64,000 bases of DNA from Arthrobacter woluwensis (GCF_900105345.1 NZ_FNSN01000003.1:806001-870000); one strand, 5' to 3'; shown: positions 1 to 8,511, counted from the stretch's first letter. The notes: generated from the letters alone by a model not told the origin. A program made the numbers and translations.

Positions 1-268
1 CCTCGACGCCGGACTCGAACTCGGCCTTCGGCGCGCCGCCGCCAGGCCCCACCTCGACGATGAGCTGGGAGAACGTGGTGGCGAAGCCGGAGATCGGGCG
101 CGCGATGATCCACGAACGGGTGTTCGTGAAGCCCGGCAGGAGGCTCGTCACGATGTCCGTGAGAACGCCCTTGGGGATGACCGTGTACGCCTCGGTGACG
201 ATCGCACGCTCGGTGGTGAGATGGGACTGCGGCGGCAGGCCACCCGTGGGGTAGTAGAGATTTCCCAT
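1..268 (-). CDS. allE: (S)-ureidoglycine aminohydrolase, N-terminal part (cut by window edge)
   Basis: The visible 89 residues begin MGNLYYPTGGLPPQ and continue through a TERAIVTEAYTVIPKG stretch and a PGFTNTRSWIIARP stretch, the layout of the first cupin half of AllE. That enzyme releases ammonia from (S)-ureidoglycine to give ureidoglycolate in the allantoin pathway. The ATG at 268 has an AAGGAG-like ribosome site just upstream and lies 18 bases after the stop of the DUF6986 gene, so it is the last visible gene of an operon reading malic enzyme, malate synthase, DUF6986, allE. The metal ligands of the cupin are outside the window. The assignment rests on N-terminal resemblance and on the purine-degradation context. 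Confidence 0.82.
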   Translation of the reverse strand, partial: MGNLYYPTGGLPPQSHLTTERAIVTEAYTVIPKGVLTDIVTSLLPGFTNTRSWIIARPISGFATTFSQLIVEVGPGGGAPKAEFESGVE

Positions 269-286
269 GAAGGACTCCTTCGTGAA

Positions 287-1552
287 TCAGTGAGAAGTGG
301 TGGCGAGCCGCGGGTGCGCGAGCACCGTCAGCTCCGGGAGTGCGACGCCGGTCAGGGTCAGGACCTCGTCCTCGCCGACCGCGCCGCACTGGACGCCGCG
401 GAGGACGAAGTTGGCCAGCGCGCGGGCGGTGGCGGGCTCGTCCATGACGCCCGCGTCCGTCTGGGAGAAGTAGTTCTTCAGGCGGGTGGTGGCCGCGGCC
501 AGACCCTCGCGGTAGAAGGCGTAGCTCGCCGCGAACCGGCTCGGCAGCTGGTGCGCGTGCAGGTCCCAGCCCTGGTAGTAGCCGCGCTCCAGGGAGCGGC
601 GGACCAGGCGGCCGTGCAGCTTCCAGGCGTTCTCCACGTTCTCGCCCACGGGGATGATGTTGGTGGAGCCATCGGAGAGGCGGATGCCCGTCCCGGCGAC
701 GGCCAGCTGCATGATCTCCTTGGCCACATCCGCCACCGGGTGCTCCATGGACTGGTATTCGGCGGCGATCTGCAGGCTCGCGGAGTAGTCGTAGGTGCCG
801 TAGTGCAGCGAGCTGATGCGGCCCGGGACGACGTGCGGCAGCTGCGCCACCGGATGCGTGCCCTCGTGGCCGAGGATCAGCTGCGGCGTCTCCACCTGCA
901 CTTCGAAGCGCAGACGGCCGGCGGGCAGTCCGTGGATCTCTTCGAGACGGGAGACGACGTGGTCCATGGCCGTGACCTGGTCCACGGTGGTCACCTTCGG
1001 CAGGGTCAGGACCAGGCCGTTGGGCAGTCCGCCCTGCTCCACCAGGGTGGAGACGAAGAGGTCCAGCGTGCGCAGGCCCCGGGCCCGGGTGGGGGCCTCG
1101 AAGCACTTGAAGCGGATGCCGATGAACGGGGGAGCAGTGCCGGCCTCCACCGCCTGGTGGACGGCCTTGGCCGCGGTCACGACGTCGGCGTCTTCGGCCT
1201 CGTCGCCACGGTTGCCGTAGCCGTCCTCGAAGTCGAGACGCAGGTCCTCGATGGGCTCGTTCGCGAGCTTGGCCGCGACGCGCGGCGCGACGGCGGCGTT
1301 CAGCTCCTCGGACTGACCCAGCAGGGCGCCCAGGGCCTCGAGCCCGCCGTGCTGCGCGACGACGTCGTTCGCGGCCTGTCCCCATTCCGCGGCGAAGTCC
1401 GGCGTGAAACGGTCCGCGGAGACGTAGACGGTGTGGATGGGCTGGCGGCTGCCGTCGTCGCCCGGGTAGTTGCGGTCCAGGAGCGTGTCCGTGGCCGCGA
1501 GCCGGGTTTCGACGTCCGCAAGATCGGCGGCGGAGAGTGAGGTGCCCGCCAT
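287..1552 (-). CDS. DUF6986 / HpcH-HpaI aldolase-like protein
   Basis: A 421-residue protein related to the HpcH/HpaI aldolase and citrate-lyase-beta barrel family. Visible family features are RLDFEDGYG (acidic metal-site region, near residue 122), FIGIRFKCFE, LTLPKV and RFEVQVETPQLILG, which alternate as the strands of a TIM barrel would. The ATG overlaps the stop of malate synthase by one base (TGATG-type junction), so the two are translationally coupled, and allE follows after 18 bases. Enzymes of this superfamily often handle glyoxylate, pyruvate or malyl-CoA, and the neighbours make a C2/C4 acid substrate plausible, but the reaction is not known. An in-frame upstream extension to 1780 runs inside malate synthase and was rejected as a start. 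Confidence 0.8.
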   Translation of the reverse strand: MAGTSLSAADLADVETRLAATDTLLDRNYPGDDGSRQPIHTVYVSADRFTPDFAAEWGQAANDVVAQHGGLEALGALLGQSEELNAAVAPRVAAKLANEPIEDLRLDFEDGYGNRGDEAEDADVVTAAKAVHQAVEAGTAPPFIGIRFKCFEAPTRARGLRTLDLFVSTLVEQGGLPNGLVLTLPKVTTVDQVTAMDHVVSRLEEIHGLPAGRLRFEVQVETPQLILGHEGTHPVAQLPHVVPGRISSLHYGTYDYSASLQIAAEYQSMEHPVADVAKEIMQLAVAGTGIRLSDGSTNIIPVGENVENAWKLHGRLVRRSLERGYYQGWDLHAHQLPSRFAASYAFYREGLAAATTRLKNYFSQTDAGVMDEPATARALANFVLRGVQCGAVGEDEVLTLTGVALPELTVLAHPRLATTSH

Positions 1553-3150
1553 CAGTCGACCAGCTCGTAGGCCGGGGTGGTGAGGAAGTCGACGAAGTCC
1601 TCGCCCAGGCACAGCTCGGCGATCAGCTCGCTGGCGGGGGAGTAGAACTTCTCGAAGGCCTCTTCGCCCACCTCGCCGCGCAGCTTCTCGGTCTCCTCGG
1701 TGAGGATCTGCCGGACGAGCTCGCGGGTGACGGTGTTGCCGGTGTCGGCCAGCACGGAGCCGGCGTTGATCTGCTGCCACACCTGGGAGCGGGAGATCTC
1801 GGCGGTGGCGGCGTCCTCCATGAGGTTGTGGATGGCCACGGCGCCGTTGCCGGAGATCCAGACGGCGGTGTAGGCCACGGCCACGTAGAGGTTCAGGCGC
1901 AGGCCGGCCTCGGTGACCTCGCCCTTGGCGGAGGCGACGTCGAGCAGCTGGGCGGCGGTGACCTCGACCTCGGGGCGCTGCTTGTCCAGCTGGTTCGGCT
2001 TGTCACCGAGGAAGGAGTCGAAGACCTCTTCGCAGATCGGGACGAGGTCCGGGTGCGCCACCCAGGAGCCGTCGAAGCCGTCGGTGGCCTCACGGGTCTT
2101 GTCGTTGCGGACCTTGGCGAACGCGGCCTCGGTGACCTCGGGCTCGCGGCGGTTCGGGATGACGGCGGCCATGCCGCCCATGGCGAAGGCGCCGCGCTTG
2201 TGACAGGTCTTCACGAGCAGTTCCGTGTAGGCGCGCAGGAAGGGCGCGGTCATCTGCACGGAGGCGCGGTCCGGGAAGAGGAAGTCCTCGCCGGCGTCGC
2301 GGAAGTACTTGACGATGCTGAACATGTAGTCCCAGCGGCCGGCGTTCAGGCCGGAGGCGTGGTCGCGCAGTTCGTAGAGGATCTCCTCCATCTCGAACGC
2401 GGCCGGGATGGTCTCGATCAGCATCGTGGCGCGGATGGTGCCGTACGGGATGCCGACGTACTCCTGGGCGAAGGTGAAGACGTCGTTCCAGAGGCGGGCC
2501 TCGAGGTGGCTCTCCATCTTGGGCAGGTAGTAGTACGGGCCGTGACCGTTCTCGATCAGCTGCTGGGCCACGTGGAAGAAGTGCAGGCCGAAGTCCACGA
2601 GCGCGCCCACGGCGATCTGGCCGTCCACCAGGACGTGCTTCTCGTCCATGTGCCAGCCACGCGGACGGGTCACGACGACGGCGAGCGGCGCGTCCGTGCG
2701 CAGGCGGTACTCCTTGCCCTCCGGCGAGGTGTAGGAGAGGGTGCCGCGGGCGCCGTCGCGCAGGTTGAGAATCGCGTCGATGACGTTGTGCCACGTCGGG
2801 GTGCTGGCGTCTTCGAGATCGGCGAGCCAGACCTTGGCGCCGGAGTTCAGGGCGTTGATGGCCATCTTGGCCGGCGACGCCGGTCCGGTCATCTCGACGC
2901 GGCGGTCCTGCAGGGCCGCGGGGGCCTCGGCGACCTTCCAGTCGCCCGAGCGGACCTCGGAGGTCTCGGGAAGGAAGTCCAGGGTCCCGGTCTTGGCGAC
3001 CTGCTCGCGCTTGGTGACGCGGGCGTCGATCAGCTCATTGCGGCGTGCCGCGAACTTCTGGTGCAGGGCCTCCACGAAAGCGAGGGCTTCCGGGGTGAGG
3101 ATCTCCTCGGCGCGCTCCACCGGCTGGGGGTTGGTGACGGTGATGGTCAT
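1552..3150 (-). CDS. aceB: Malate synthase A
   Basis: A 532-residue protein, the usual length of malate synthase A, which condenses glyoxylate with acetyl-CoA to malate. Family stretches include RPRGWHMDEKH (glyoxylate/Mg site region, near residue 163), ATMLIETIPAAFEMEEILYELRD with the acidic metal ligands, GRWDYMFS, and MGGMAAVIPNR. It follows malic enzyme by 74 bases on the same strand and is coupled to the DUF6986 gene. In this setting it consumes the glyoxylate released from ureidoglycolate rather than, or besides, isocitrate-lyase glyoxylate. Transcription probably starts at the operator-bearing promoter upstream of malic enzyme. The ATG at 3150 has an AAGGAC ribosome site. Confidence 0.95.
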   Translation of the reverse strand: MTITVTNPQPVERAEEILTPEALAFVEALHQKFAARRNELIDARVTKREQVAKTGTLDFLPETSEVRSGDWKVAEAPAALQDRRVEMTGPASPAKMAINALNSGAKVWLADLEDASTPTWHNVIDAILNLRDGARGTLSYTSPEGKEYRLRTDAPLAVVVTRPRGWHMDEKHVLVDGQIAVGALVDFGLHFFHVAQQLIENGHGPYYYLPKMESHLEARLWNDVFTFAQEYVGIPYGTIRATMLIETIPAAFEMEEILYELRDHASGLNAGRWDYMFSIVKYFRDAGEDFLFPDRASVQMTAPFLRAYTELLVKTCHKRGAFAMGGMAAVIPNRREPEVTEAAFAKVRNDKTREATDGFDGSWVAHPDLVPICEEVFDSFLGDKPNQLDKQRPEVEVTAAQLLDVASAKGEVTEAGLRLNLYVAVAYTAVWISGNGAVAIHNLMEDAATAEISRSQVWQQINAGSVLADTGNTVTRELVRQILTEETEKLRGEVGEEAFEKFYSPASELIAELCLGEDFVDFLTTPAYELVD

Positions 3151-3175
3151 GTGCTGTCCTTACTTCTCCACGGTG

Positions 3176-3201
3176 CCGTCCGGCCCCGCGGGGCCGGACG
3201 G
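3176..3201. other. GC-rich palindrome between malic enzyme and malate synthase genes
   Basis: A perfect 26-base palindrome made of CCGTCCGGCCCCG and its complement, in the 74-base gap. There is no T run after it, so it may slow rather than end transcription, or stabilise the 3' end of the malic enzyme message and set unequal expression of the two genes. Confidence 0.6.
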
Positions 3202-3224
3202 CGAGTGCTGGATTACCCAGCCGG

Positions 3225-4640
3225 TCAGAGGGCTGCCACTGCCTCAGCAGCGGCCGAATTGGCGTGGGCGGCAGCGGCGACGGCCGCGGCGACGTCCTTG
3301 GTCACCTGAAGATCGAAGATGCTCGGGATGATGTAGCTGGCGTTGAGTTCATCATCCGCCACGCGGTTGGCGATGGCCTCGGCGGCCGCGACGAGCATGT
3401 CCGGCGTGATGTCGCTGGCCCCGGCGTCCAGAAGACCGCGGAACAGGCCCGGGAAGGCCAGCACGTTGTTGATCTGGTTCGGGAAGTCGCTGCGCCCGGT
3501 GGCGACGACGGCGGCGTGCTTGGACGCGACCACCGGGTCCACCTCGGGGGTCGGGTTGGCCATGGCGAAGACGATCGCGTCGTCGGCCATCGAGGCCACG
3601 TGCTCTTCGGCGAGGATGTTCGGAGCGGAGACGCCGATGAAGACGTCGGCGCCCACGAGCGCGTCGTGGAGGCTGCCGGAGAAGCCTTCCTCGTTGGTGT
3701 TGGTGGCGATCCACGTGCGGTGGTGGTCGTCGTAGCTCTCACCCTTGTGGATGGCTCCGGAGCGGCCGGCGGCGATGATGTGCTGAGCGCCCTGGGCCTT
3801 GAGGAGCTGGATGATGGCGGAGCCGGCGGCGCCGACGCCCGAGACCACGATCTTGACGTCCTCGATCTTCTTGCCCACCACGCGCAGGGCGTTGACGAGG
3901 GCCGCGAGGGTGACGATCGCGGTGCCGTGCTGGTCGTCGTGGAAGACCGGGATGTCGAGCTCGTCGCGCAGGCGGGCCTCGATCTCGAAGCAGCGGGGGG
4001 CGGCGATGTCCTCGAGGTTCACGCCGCCGAAGACGGGTGCCAGGAGCTTGACGGTGCGGATGATCTCCTCGGTGTCCTGGGTGTCCAGGCAGACCGGCCA
4101 GGCGTCGACGTTGGCGAACTGCTTGAACAGCGCGGCCTTGCCTTCCATGACGGGGAGGGCGGCGGCCGGGCCGATGTTGCCGAGGCCCAGGACGGCGGAA
4201 CCGTCGGTGACCACGGCGACCGTGTTGCGCTTGACCGTCAGGTTGCGGGCGGCGGAGGGGTCTTCGGCGATCGCCATGCAGACGCGGGCGACGCCGGGCG
4301 TGTAGGCGCGGGACAGGTCGTCACGGTTGCGGAGCGGGACCTTCGGGACCACCTCGAGCTTGCCGCCGAGGTGCATGAGGAAGGTGCGGTCCGAGACGTG
4401 GAGGACCTTGACGCCGTCGAGGGCGTTCAGGGCGGCTTCGACGCGCTTGGCGTGCTCGTCATCCGTGGTGTTGCAGGTGACGTCGACGACGATGGTGTTG
4501 TGGTGCGATTCCGCCACGTCCAGTGCGGTGACGGCTGCGCCGGCGTTGCCGACGGCGGCGGCCAGTTCGCTGGTCGCGGTGAAGCTCGAAGGGGCCTCGA
4601 CCCGCAGGGTGATGGAATTTCCGGGGCTGGGATTCGCCAT
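3225..4640 (-). CDS. NAD(P)-dependent malic enzyme with N-terminal ACT domain
   Basis: A 471-residue malic enzyme that decarboxylates malate to pyruvate. Residues 8-80 look like an ACT domain (ITLRVEAP to VKVLHVSDRTF), a small-molecule sensing module found on some actinobacterial malic enzymes. The catalytic part has SRAYTPGVARVC with the active-site tyrosine, GLGNIGP, FHDDQHGTAIV with metal-binding aspartates, and the dinucleotide motif VSGVGAAGSA. It is the first gene of the operon leading to aceB and allE and lies back to back with the IclR-family regulator. A promoter with a regulator-type palindrome is upstream. It should return glyoxylate-derived malate to pyruvate for AceE. Cofactor preference cannot be read from the sequence. 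Confidence 0.93.
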   Translation of the reverse strand: MANPSPGNSITLRVEAPSSFTATSELAAAVGNAGAAVTALDVAESHHNTIVVDVTCNTTDDEHAKRVEAALNALDGVKVLHVSDRTFLMHLGGKLEVVPKVPLRNRDDLSRAYTPGVARVCMAIAEDPSAARNLTVKRNTVAVVTDGSAVLGLGNIGPAAALPVMEGKAALFKQFANVDAWPVCLDTQDTEEIIRTVKLLAPVFGGVNLEDIAAPRCFEIEARLRDELDIPVFHDDQHGTAIVTLAALVNALRVVGKKIEDVKIVVSGVGAAGSAIIQLLKAQGAQHIIAAGRSGAIHKGESYDDHHRTWIATNTNEEGFSGSLHDALVGADVFIGVSAPNILAEEHVASMADDAIVFAMANPTPEVDPVVASKHAAVVATGRSDFPNQINNVLAFPGLFRGLLDAGASDITPDMLVAAAEAIANRVADDELNASYIIPSIFDLQVTKDVAAAVAAAAHANSAAAEAVAAL

Positions 4641-4692
4641 TGAATTCTCCTCCAGTGTTGGGCCCGCGGAGCGTCAGCCTCCCGCGAGATGT

Positions 4693-4707
4693 TTTCGTAT
4701 TATGGAT
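4693..4707. promoter_or_regulatory. Putative AllR/IclR operator at the malic enzyme promoter
   Basis: TTTCGTATTATGGAT matches the window consensus TTYCR-N5-YGRAW. It overlaps the -10 element (4706-4711) and start region of the leftward promoter, a position suited to repression. Confidence 0.65.
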
Positions 4708-4734
4708 ATTATTCTCTACAAAGTGGAAAGACAA
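4706..4734 (-). promoter_or_regulatory. Promoter of the malic enzyme-aceB-allE operon
   Basis: On the minus strand TTGTCT (4729-4734) and TAATAT (4706-4711) are separated by 17 bases, a good housekeeping-sigma promoter. This 150-base region is notably AT-rich for the window. Confidence 0.65.
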
Positions 4735-4800
4735 GAGCAATTGCTCTTGCTTCTGGACCGTTTCTAACTGTTGGATGGTAGGCAGACGGTCCACGGCTCT

Positions 4801-4815
4801 TTCCACTATGCGGAT
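4801..4815. promoter_or_regulatory. Putative AllR/IclR operator at the regulator's own promoter
   Basis: TTCCACTATGCGGAT matches the consensus and abuts a possible -10 element TAAGAT (4815-4820) of the rightward regulator gene, suggesting autoregulation. Confidence 0.6.
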
Positions 4816-4868
4816 AAGATTTACCGGACGGTACCGCACCATACGCAACGAAGCGGGAAGGAGTTGAG

Positions 4869-5624
4869 ATGGCTGAGAAGACCTCAGGCGGAGTTCAGTC
4901 CGTGGAACGCGTCTTTGAACTGCTGGAACTCATCACTGATGCGGGCGGAGACGTGACGCTCAGTGAGCTGTCCTCCTCCACGGATCTGCCACTGCCCACG
5001 ATCCACCGGCTCCTGCGGACCCTCGTGTCGCTCGGCTACATCCGGCAGCTGCCCAACCGGCGCTACGCCCTCGGCCCGCGGCTCATCCGCCTCGGCGAGG
5101 CTGCCTCGATGCAGCTCGGCGCCGTCGCGCGCCCGCAGCTCAAGTTCCTGGTGGACCGCCTCGGCGAGACCGCGAACATGGCGGTGCTGGACACGGACAT
5201 GATCATCTACGTCGCCCAGGTGCCGTCGCCGCACGCCATGCGCATGTTCACCGAAGTGGGACGTCGCGCGCACATGCACGCGACCGGCGTGGGCAAGGCG
5301 ATCCTCGCCCAGCTCGACGACGAGACCGTGCGCGGGATCGTGCAGCGCGCCGGGATGCCGACGCCGACCGTCAAGAGCCTGGGCTCCATCGAGGCCCTGC
5401 TGGACGACCTCGCCCTGATCCGCGAACGCGGCTACTCGATCGACGAGGAGGAGCAGGAGCTCGGGGTGCGGTGCTTCGCCATGGCCGTGCCGAACGCGCC
5501 CACCCCGTGCGCGATCTCGGTCTCCGGCCCGATCACCCGCGTGGACCAGGCGTTCTCCGAGCGGGCCGTCCCGATGCTGACGGAGGCCGCCCAGGCCCTG
5601 TCCCTGGAGTTCAACCGGGTCTGA
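4869..5624 (+). CDS. allR: IclR-family transcriptional regulator, AllR-like
   Basis: A 251-residue IclR-type protein. Residues about 9-70 form the winged helix-turn-helix (SVERVFELLELI, LSELSSSTDLPLPTIHRLLRTLVSLGYI), and residues 85-250 the ligand-binding IclR domain (HATGVGKAILAQL, RGYSIDEEEQELGVRCFAMAVPN). The ATG follows AAGGAG by a good spacing. It stands back to back with the malic enzyme-aceB-allE operon. E. coli AllR controls allantoin genes and its repression is relieved by glyoxylate, and Streptomyces has a counterpart. Seven similar palindromes in front of purine and glyoxylate genes in this window are its likely targets. The link between this protein and those sites is inferred from context, not shown. 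Confidence 0.85.
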   Translation: MAEKTSGGVQSVERVFELLELITDAGGDVTLSELSSSTDLPLPTIHRLLRTLVSLGYIRQLPNRRYALGPRLIRLGEAASMQLGAVARPQLKFLVDRLGETANMAVLDTDMIIYVAQVPSPHAMRMFTEVGRRAHMHATGVGKAILAQLDDETVRGIVQRAGMPTPTVKSLGSIEALLDDLALIRERGYSIDEEEQELGVRCFAMAVPNAPTPCAISVSGPITRVDQAFSERAVPMLTEAAQALSLEFNRV

Positions 5625-5640
5625 GCTCTCCTTCCCCCCA

Positions 5641-5701
5641 CGCGAAGTCACGGATGGCGCCCCTACCGTGAGGTTTTAGGGGCGCCATCTGTGACTTCGC
5701 G
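5641..5701. repeat. 61-bp palindrome, family 1, copy 1
   Basis: Arms 5641-5665 and 5677-5701 pair over 25 bp with one G-T wobble; each arm starts from CGCGAAGTCAC. The same element, also 61 bp long, recurs at 51843-51903 with paired changes in both arms. It lies between the regulator gene and the DUF559-like gene and could also act as a transcription end. Confidence 0.85.
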
Positions 5702-5766
5702 GTGGGAGGCTTCGCAGTCCTGTGGATAACGTCTCACGAGGTGTGAGTGCGTGGGCAGAATGGGGC

Positions 5767-6723
5767 ATGCCTCGTCGCCCTGCATCTCTGCCACCCGAGT
5801 TGGTGGGCACCTCATTCGCTCTCCCGCATTCCGACCGGCTGGGTGTGGCACGGAAACGGACGCACGGGCCGGATCTGCACGCTCCGTCGCGCGGAATACG
5901 GATTCCTTCGGTGACGGTGGCTTCTCATGCGGCCGCTCTGCGCGCCTACACGGAACTCGACCCGTCAGTCACCTTGGTGGATCTCAGCGCTGCTGGGATC
6001 TGGGGTGCGCCCTTGCCCTTCTGGATCCAGGCCTCCGCCGAGATCCGATTGGCTCGGCCGCGTGGCTCAGGGCAGCCGCGGCGGAAACGCGTCACCGGCC
6101 GGAAGCTGAGCTTCGCTCCGGGCGAGGTGGTCGTGACGGAAGGGGCCCGGGTGACTTCCCCGGCGCGAACGTTCCTCGACCTGGCCGAACTGCTCCCACT
6201 CCACGACCTCGTCGCCGTGGGGGATTACTTCGTCAGCGAGCACCCGGAATCCCACCCACGCCCGAAGACCCCGTTGTGTGCCACGGTCGACCTCCGTCGT
6301 GTCGTCGCGGCGCATCCGGGAAAGCGCGGGGTGAAGAACGCCCGAGCGGCGTTGGACCTCATCAGGGTGGGCGCGGATTCCGCGCAGGAGACTTACCTCC
6401 GCTTGGCCCTGACCGACCATGGGTTGCCGGAGCCGGTGCTCAATCATTCGCTGTACCTGCCCTGGCGAGGTCCGTGCGTCTGGCCGGACCTCGCCTATCC
6501 GGAGTGGCGGCTTTCCCTCCAGTACGACGGCGAGACCCACCGGGATCCCGCGCAGTTCCGTCGCGACTTCGAGCGTCAGCGGCTGACCGAGGAAACCGGG
6601 TGGACGGAGGTACGGATCGGCCACGGCGACCTCAAAGGAAGCCGGCCGTTCGCCGTCGTGCGTGTCCGGGAAGCGCTGATGAAGGCCGGTTGGGAGCCTT
6701 CGACACCGCGAGGGAACAGCTGA
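5767..6723 (+). CDS. Hypothetical protein with DUF559/Vsr-like C-terminal nuclease fold
   Basis: A 318-residue protein of a type common in actinobacteria and often labelled AbiEi-like or endonuclease-domain protein. The N-terminal part (MPRRPASLPPEL, then GPDLHAPSRGIRIPS) resembles the region annotated as AbiEi-like. The C-terminal part, DLAYPEWRLSLQYDGETHRDP followed by a basic region and TGWTEVRIGHGDL, matches the Vsr/DUF559 restriction-endonuclease-like core, with a D-x(n)-Q-Y-D-G-E-x-H pattern. No toxin partner gene is adjacent. It interrupts the purine cluster and is flanked on both sides by family 1 palindromes, the second of which overlaps its stop codon. ATG 5767 was preferred; GTG 5722 is the in-frame alternative. 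Function unknown. Confidence 0.7.
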   Translation: MPRRPASLPPELVGTSFALPHSDRLGVARKRTHGPDLHAPSRGIRIPSVTVASHAAALRAYTELDPSVTLVDLSAAGIWGAPLPFWIQASAEIRLARPRGSGQPRRKRVTGRKLSFAPGEVVVTEGARVTSPARTFLDLAELLPLHDLVAVGDYFVSEHPESHPRPKTPLCATVDLRRVVAAHPGKRGVKNARAALDLIRVGADSAQETYLRLALTDHGLPEPVLNHSLYLPWRGPCVWPDLAYPEWRLSLQYDGETHRDPAQFRRDFERQRLTEETGWTEVRIGHGDLKGSRPFAVVRVREALMKAGWEPSTPRGNS

Positions 6724-6767
6724 TGCCCGGAAGAGTGCATCTTCCGGGCATCAGCTGTTCCCTCGCG
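6707..6767. repeat. 61-bp palindrome overlapping the end of the DUF559-like gene
   Basis: Arms 6707-6734 and 6740-6767 are perfectly complementary over 28 bp around a 5-base loop (GTGCA). It starts with CGCGA and ends with TCGCG like the family 1 element, and has the same total length of 61 bp, but the inner sequence differs. The last codons and the stop (6721-6723) of the rightward gene are inside it, and the leftward permease gene ends 13 bases beyond. Confidence 0.88.
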
Positions 6768-6780
6768 TGGAGGGAGAGCG

Positions 6781-8250
6781 CTAGTGGGCCCCGCCGGATT
6801 CGACCTTGACTTCCTTGCCGTCGCAGTCGATGAGCTTGCCGTTCTCGAAGCGGTCACCCTCCCGCAGGCCGCGGAGGTCCTGCGGGGTGAGGACTCGGTC
6901 CGTGCCGGCCACGAACACCGAGGAGTTCTTGGAGTTGCCGGTCTTGAAGTAGTTGAACAGGAGGTTCAGCAGGATCGCCATGAGGGCGGCGGAGCTGATG
7001 CCGGAGTGGAAGATGGTCACGAACCAGTCCGGGAAGGCGTGGTAGATGTCCGGCTTGACCACGGGCAGCAGACCGAAGCCCAGCGAGGACGCCACGATGA
7101 TGAGGTTCATGTTGCCCTTGTAGTCCACCGTGGACAGGGTGCGGATGCCGGACGCGGCCACCGTGCCGAAGAGGACGATGCCCGCACCGCCCAGGACCGG
7201 CATGGGCACGGCGCCCACCACGCGGCCCATGACCGGGAGCAGGCCGAGGACGATCAGGATGACGCCGCCGGCGCTGACCACGAAGCGGCTCTTGATGCCC
7301 GTGATGGCCACCAGGCCCACGTTCTGGGCGAAGGCGCTCTGGGTGAAGGAACCGAACACCGGGGAGACGGCGCTGGAGATCATGTCCGCACGGAGGCCGT
7401 CGGCCACGCGCTTGCGGTCCACCTTGGTGCCGACGATCTCACCGACGGCGATGATGTCCGCGCTGGTCTCGGTCAGGGTCACCAGGATGACGATGAACAT
7501 GGAGATGATGGCGGCCACGTTGAACGTCGGGAGGCCGAAGGCGAACGGGGTCGGGAACGCGAAGATCGGTCCGTTGCCCACATTGGAGAAGTTGGCCTGG
7601 CCGGTGAACACGGCGATGACCGTTCCGATGACCATGGCCAGCAGGATGGAGAGCCGCGAGACGGTGGCGCTGCCGACCTTGGACAGGATCAGGACGATCA
7701 CGAACGTGAGGCCCGCGAGCCCGACGTTGGCCATGCTGCCGTAGTTGTCGGCCTTGGCGTTGCCGCCCATGACCCAGTTGGCGGCCACCGGCATCAGCGT
7801 GAGGCCGATGGTGGTGATCACGGTGCCGGTCACCACCGGCGGGAAGAAGCGCAGGATCTGCGAGAAGAGCGGTGCGATCACGAGGCCGATGATCGAGGCC
7901 ACGATCACCGAACCGAACACGGCCGGCAGGCCGCCACCCTGGGAGACGATCGCGCCCATGGTGGCGACGCCCGCGAACGACACGCCCTGGACCAGCGGGA
8001 GCTGCGAGCCGAAGAACTTGATGCCGAGGGTTTGGAGGAGGGTCGCCGCGCCGCCCATGAAGAGACAACTGGCGATCAGGACGCCGATCTCGTCCGGCTT
8101 GAGGCCCGCGGCCTGCCCGATGACGAGCGGCGGCGCGATGATCCCGCCGTACATGGTAAGGACGTGCTGGAATCCGTACGCGAAGGTGCTGCCGAGGGAG
8201 AGGCGCTCATCCTCCGGCCGGGTGGTGGGTTTGACGGTTGTTGCACTCAT
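6781..8250 (-). CDS. NCS2/NAT-family purine permease (urate/xanthine type)
   Basis: A 489-residue membrane protein with about 12-14 hydrophobic segments. The NAT signature is visible as QNVGLVAITGIKSRF (near residue 307), and TETSADIIAVGEIVG corresponds to the conserved acidic motif two helices earlier. These fit proton-linked uptake of urate or xanthine (PucJ/PucK/UapA group) rather than uracil. The gene is downstream of uricase on the same strand across a 273-base gap, and its message probably shares the uricase promoter and leader. A soluble C-terminal tail with DRVLTPQDLRGLREGDRF follows the last helix. The exact substrate is not decided by sequence alone. Confidence 0.9.
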   Translation of the reverse strand: MSATTVKPTTRPEDERLSLGSTFAYGFQHVLTMYGGIIAPPLVIGQAAGLKPDEIGVLIASCLFMGGAATLLQTLGIKFFGSQLPLVQGVSFAGVATMGAIVSQGGGLPAVFGSVIVASIIGLVIAPLFSQILRFFPPVVTGTVITTIGLTLMPVAANWVMGGNAKADNYGSMANVGLAGLTFVIVLILSKVGSATVSRLSILLAMVIGTVIAVFTGQANFSNVGNGPIFAFPTPFAFGLPTFNVAAIISMFIVILVTLTETSADIIAVGEIVGTKVDRKRVADGLRADMISSAVSPVFGSFTQSAFAQNVGLVAITGIKSRFVVSAGGVILIVLGLLPVMGRVVGAVPMPVLGGAGIVLFGTVAASGIRTLSTVDYKGNMNLIIVASSLGFGLLPVVKPDIYHAFPDWFVTIFHSGISSAALMAILLNLLFNYFKTGNSKNSSVFVAGTDRVLTPQDLRGLREGDRFENGKLIDCDGKEVKVESGGAH

Positions 8251-8442
8251 TTCAGACTTCCTGTCTGCCTAATGATTGATGGGGTGCCGCGGCGTTGCGG
8301 CGATCGGCCGGCATCGGTGGGGGCACCGGGGGCCTGGGAAGGTGGTGCGGCGCGTTCCGGCGCCATTGCCGGAAACGGTCACAAGATCAAGGGAACGACG
8401 ACGCCGGGTCGCCGGGTGGGTGCGCTCCGGGAGGGGGTGTCA

Positions 8443-8511
8443 CCCGGGCTGCGCTCGCGGCCGCCTCGGTGCAGAGCAGGCACGAGGGGCGCTGATGGCG
8501 CGCAGCCCGGG
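8443..8511. other. Long-loop inverted repeat in the uricase-permease gap
   Basis: The 273-base gap (8251-8523) has no gene. It contains complementary 12-mers CCCGGGCTGCGC (8443-8454) and GCGCAGCCCGGG (8500-8511), and a smaller inverted repeat TTCCGGC/GCCGGAA at 8355-8374. Either may partly end transcription after uricase. Confidence 0.45.

Noticed and set aside
5767-6723. AbiEi-type antitoxin of a toxin-antitoxin pair
   Set aside because: No AbiEii-like nucleotidyltransferase toxin lies beside it, and the C-terminal part is Vsr/DUF559-like.
8221-8275. Third copy of the shared leader block before the permease
   Set aside because: GGCAGACAGG and AATGAG are present in the minus strand but the rest of the block and the stems are not; it is mainly the ribosome site and start.
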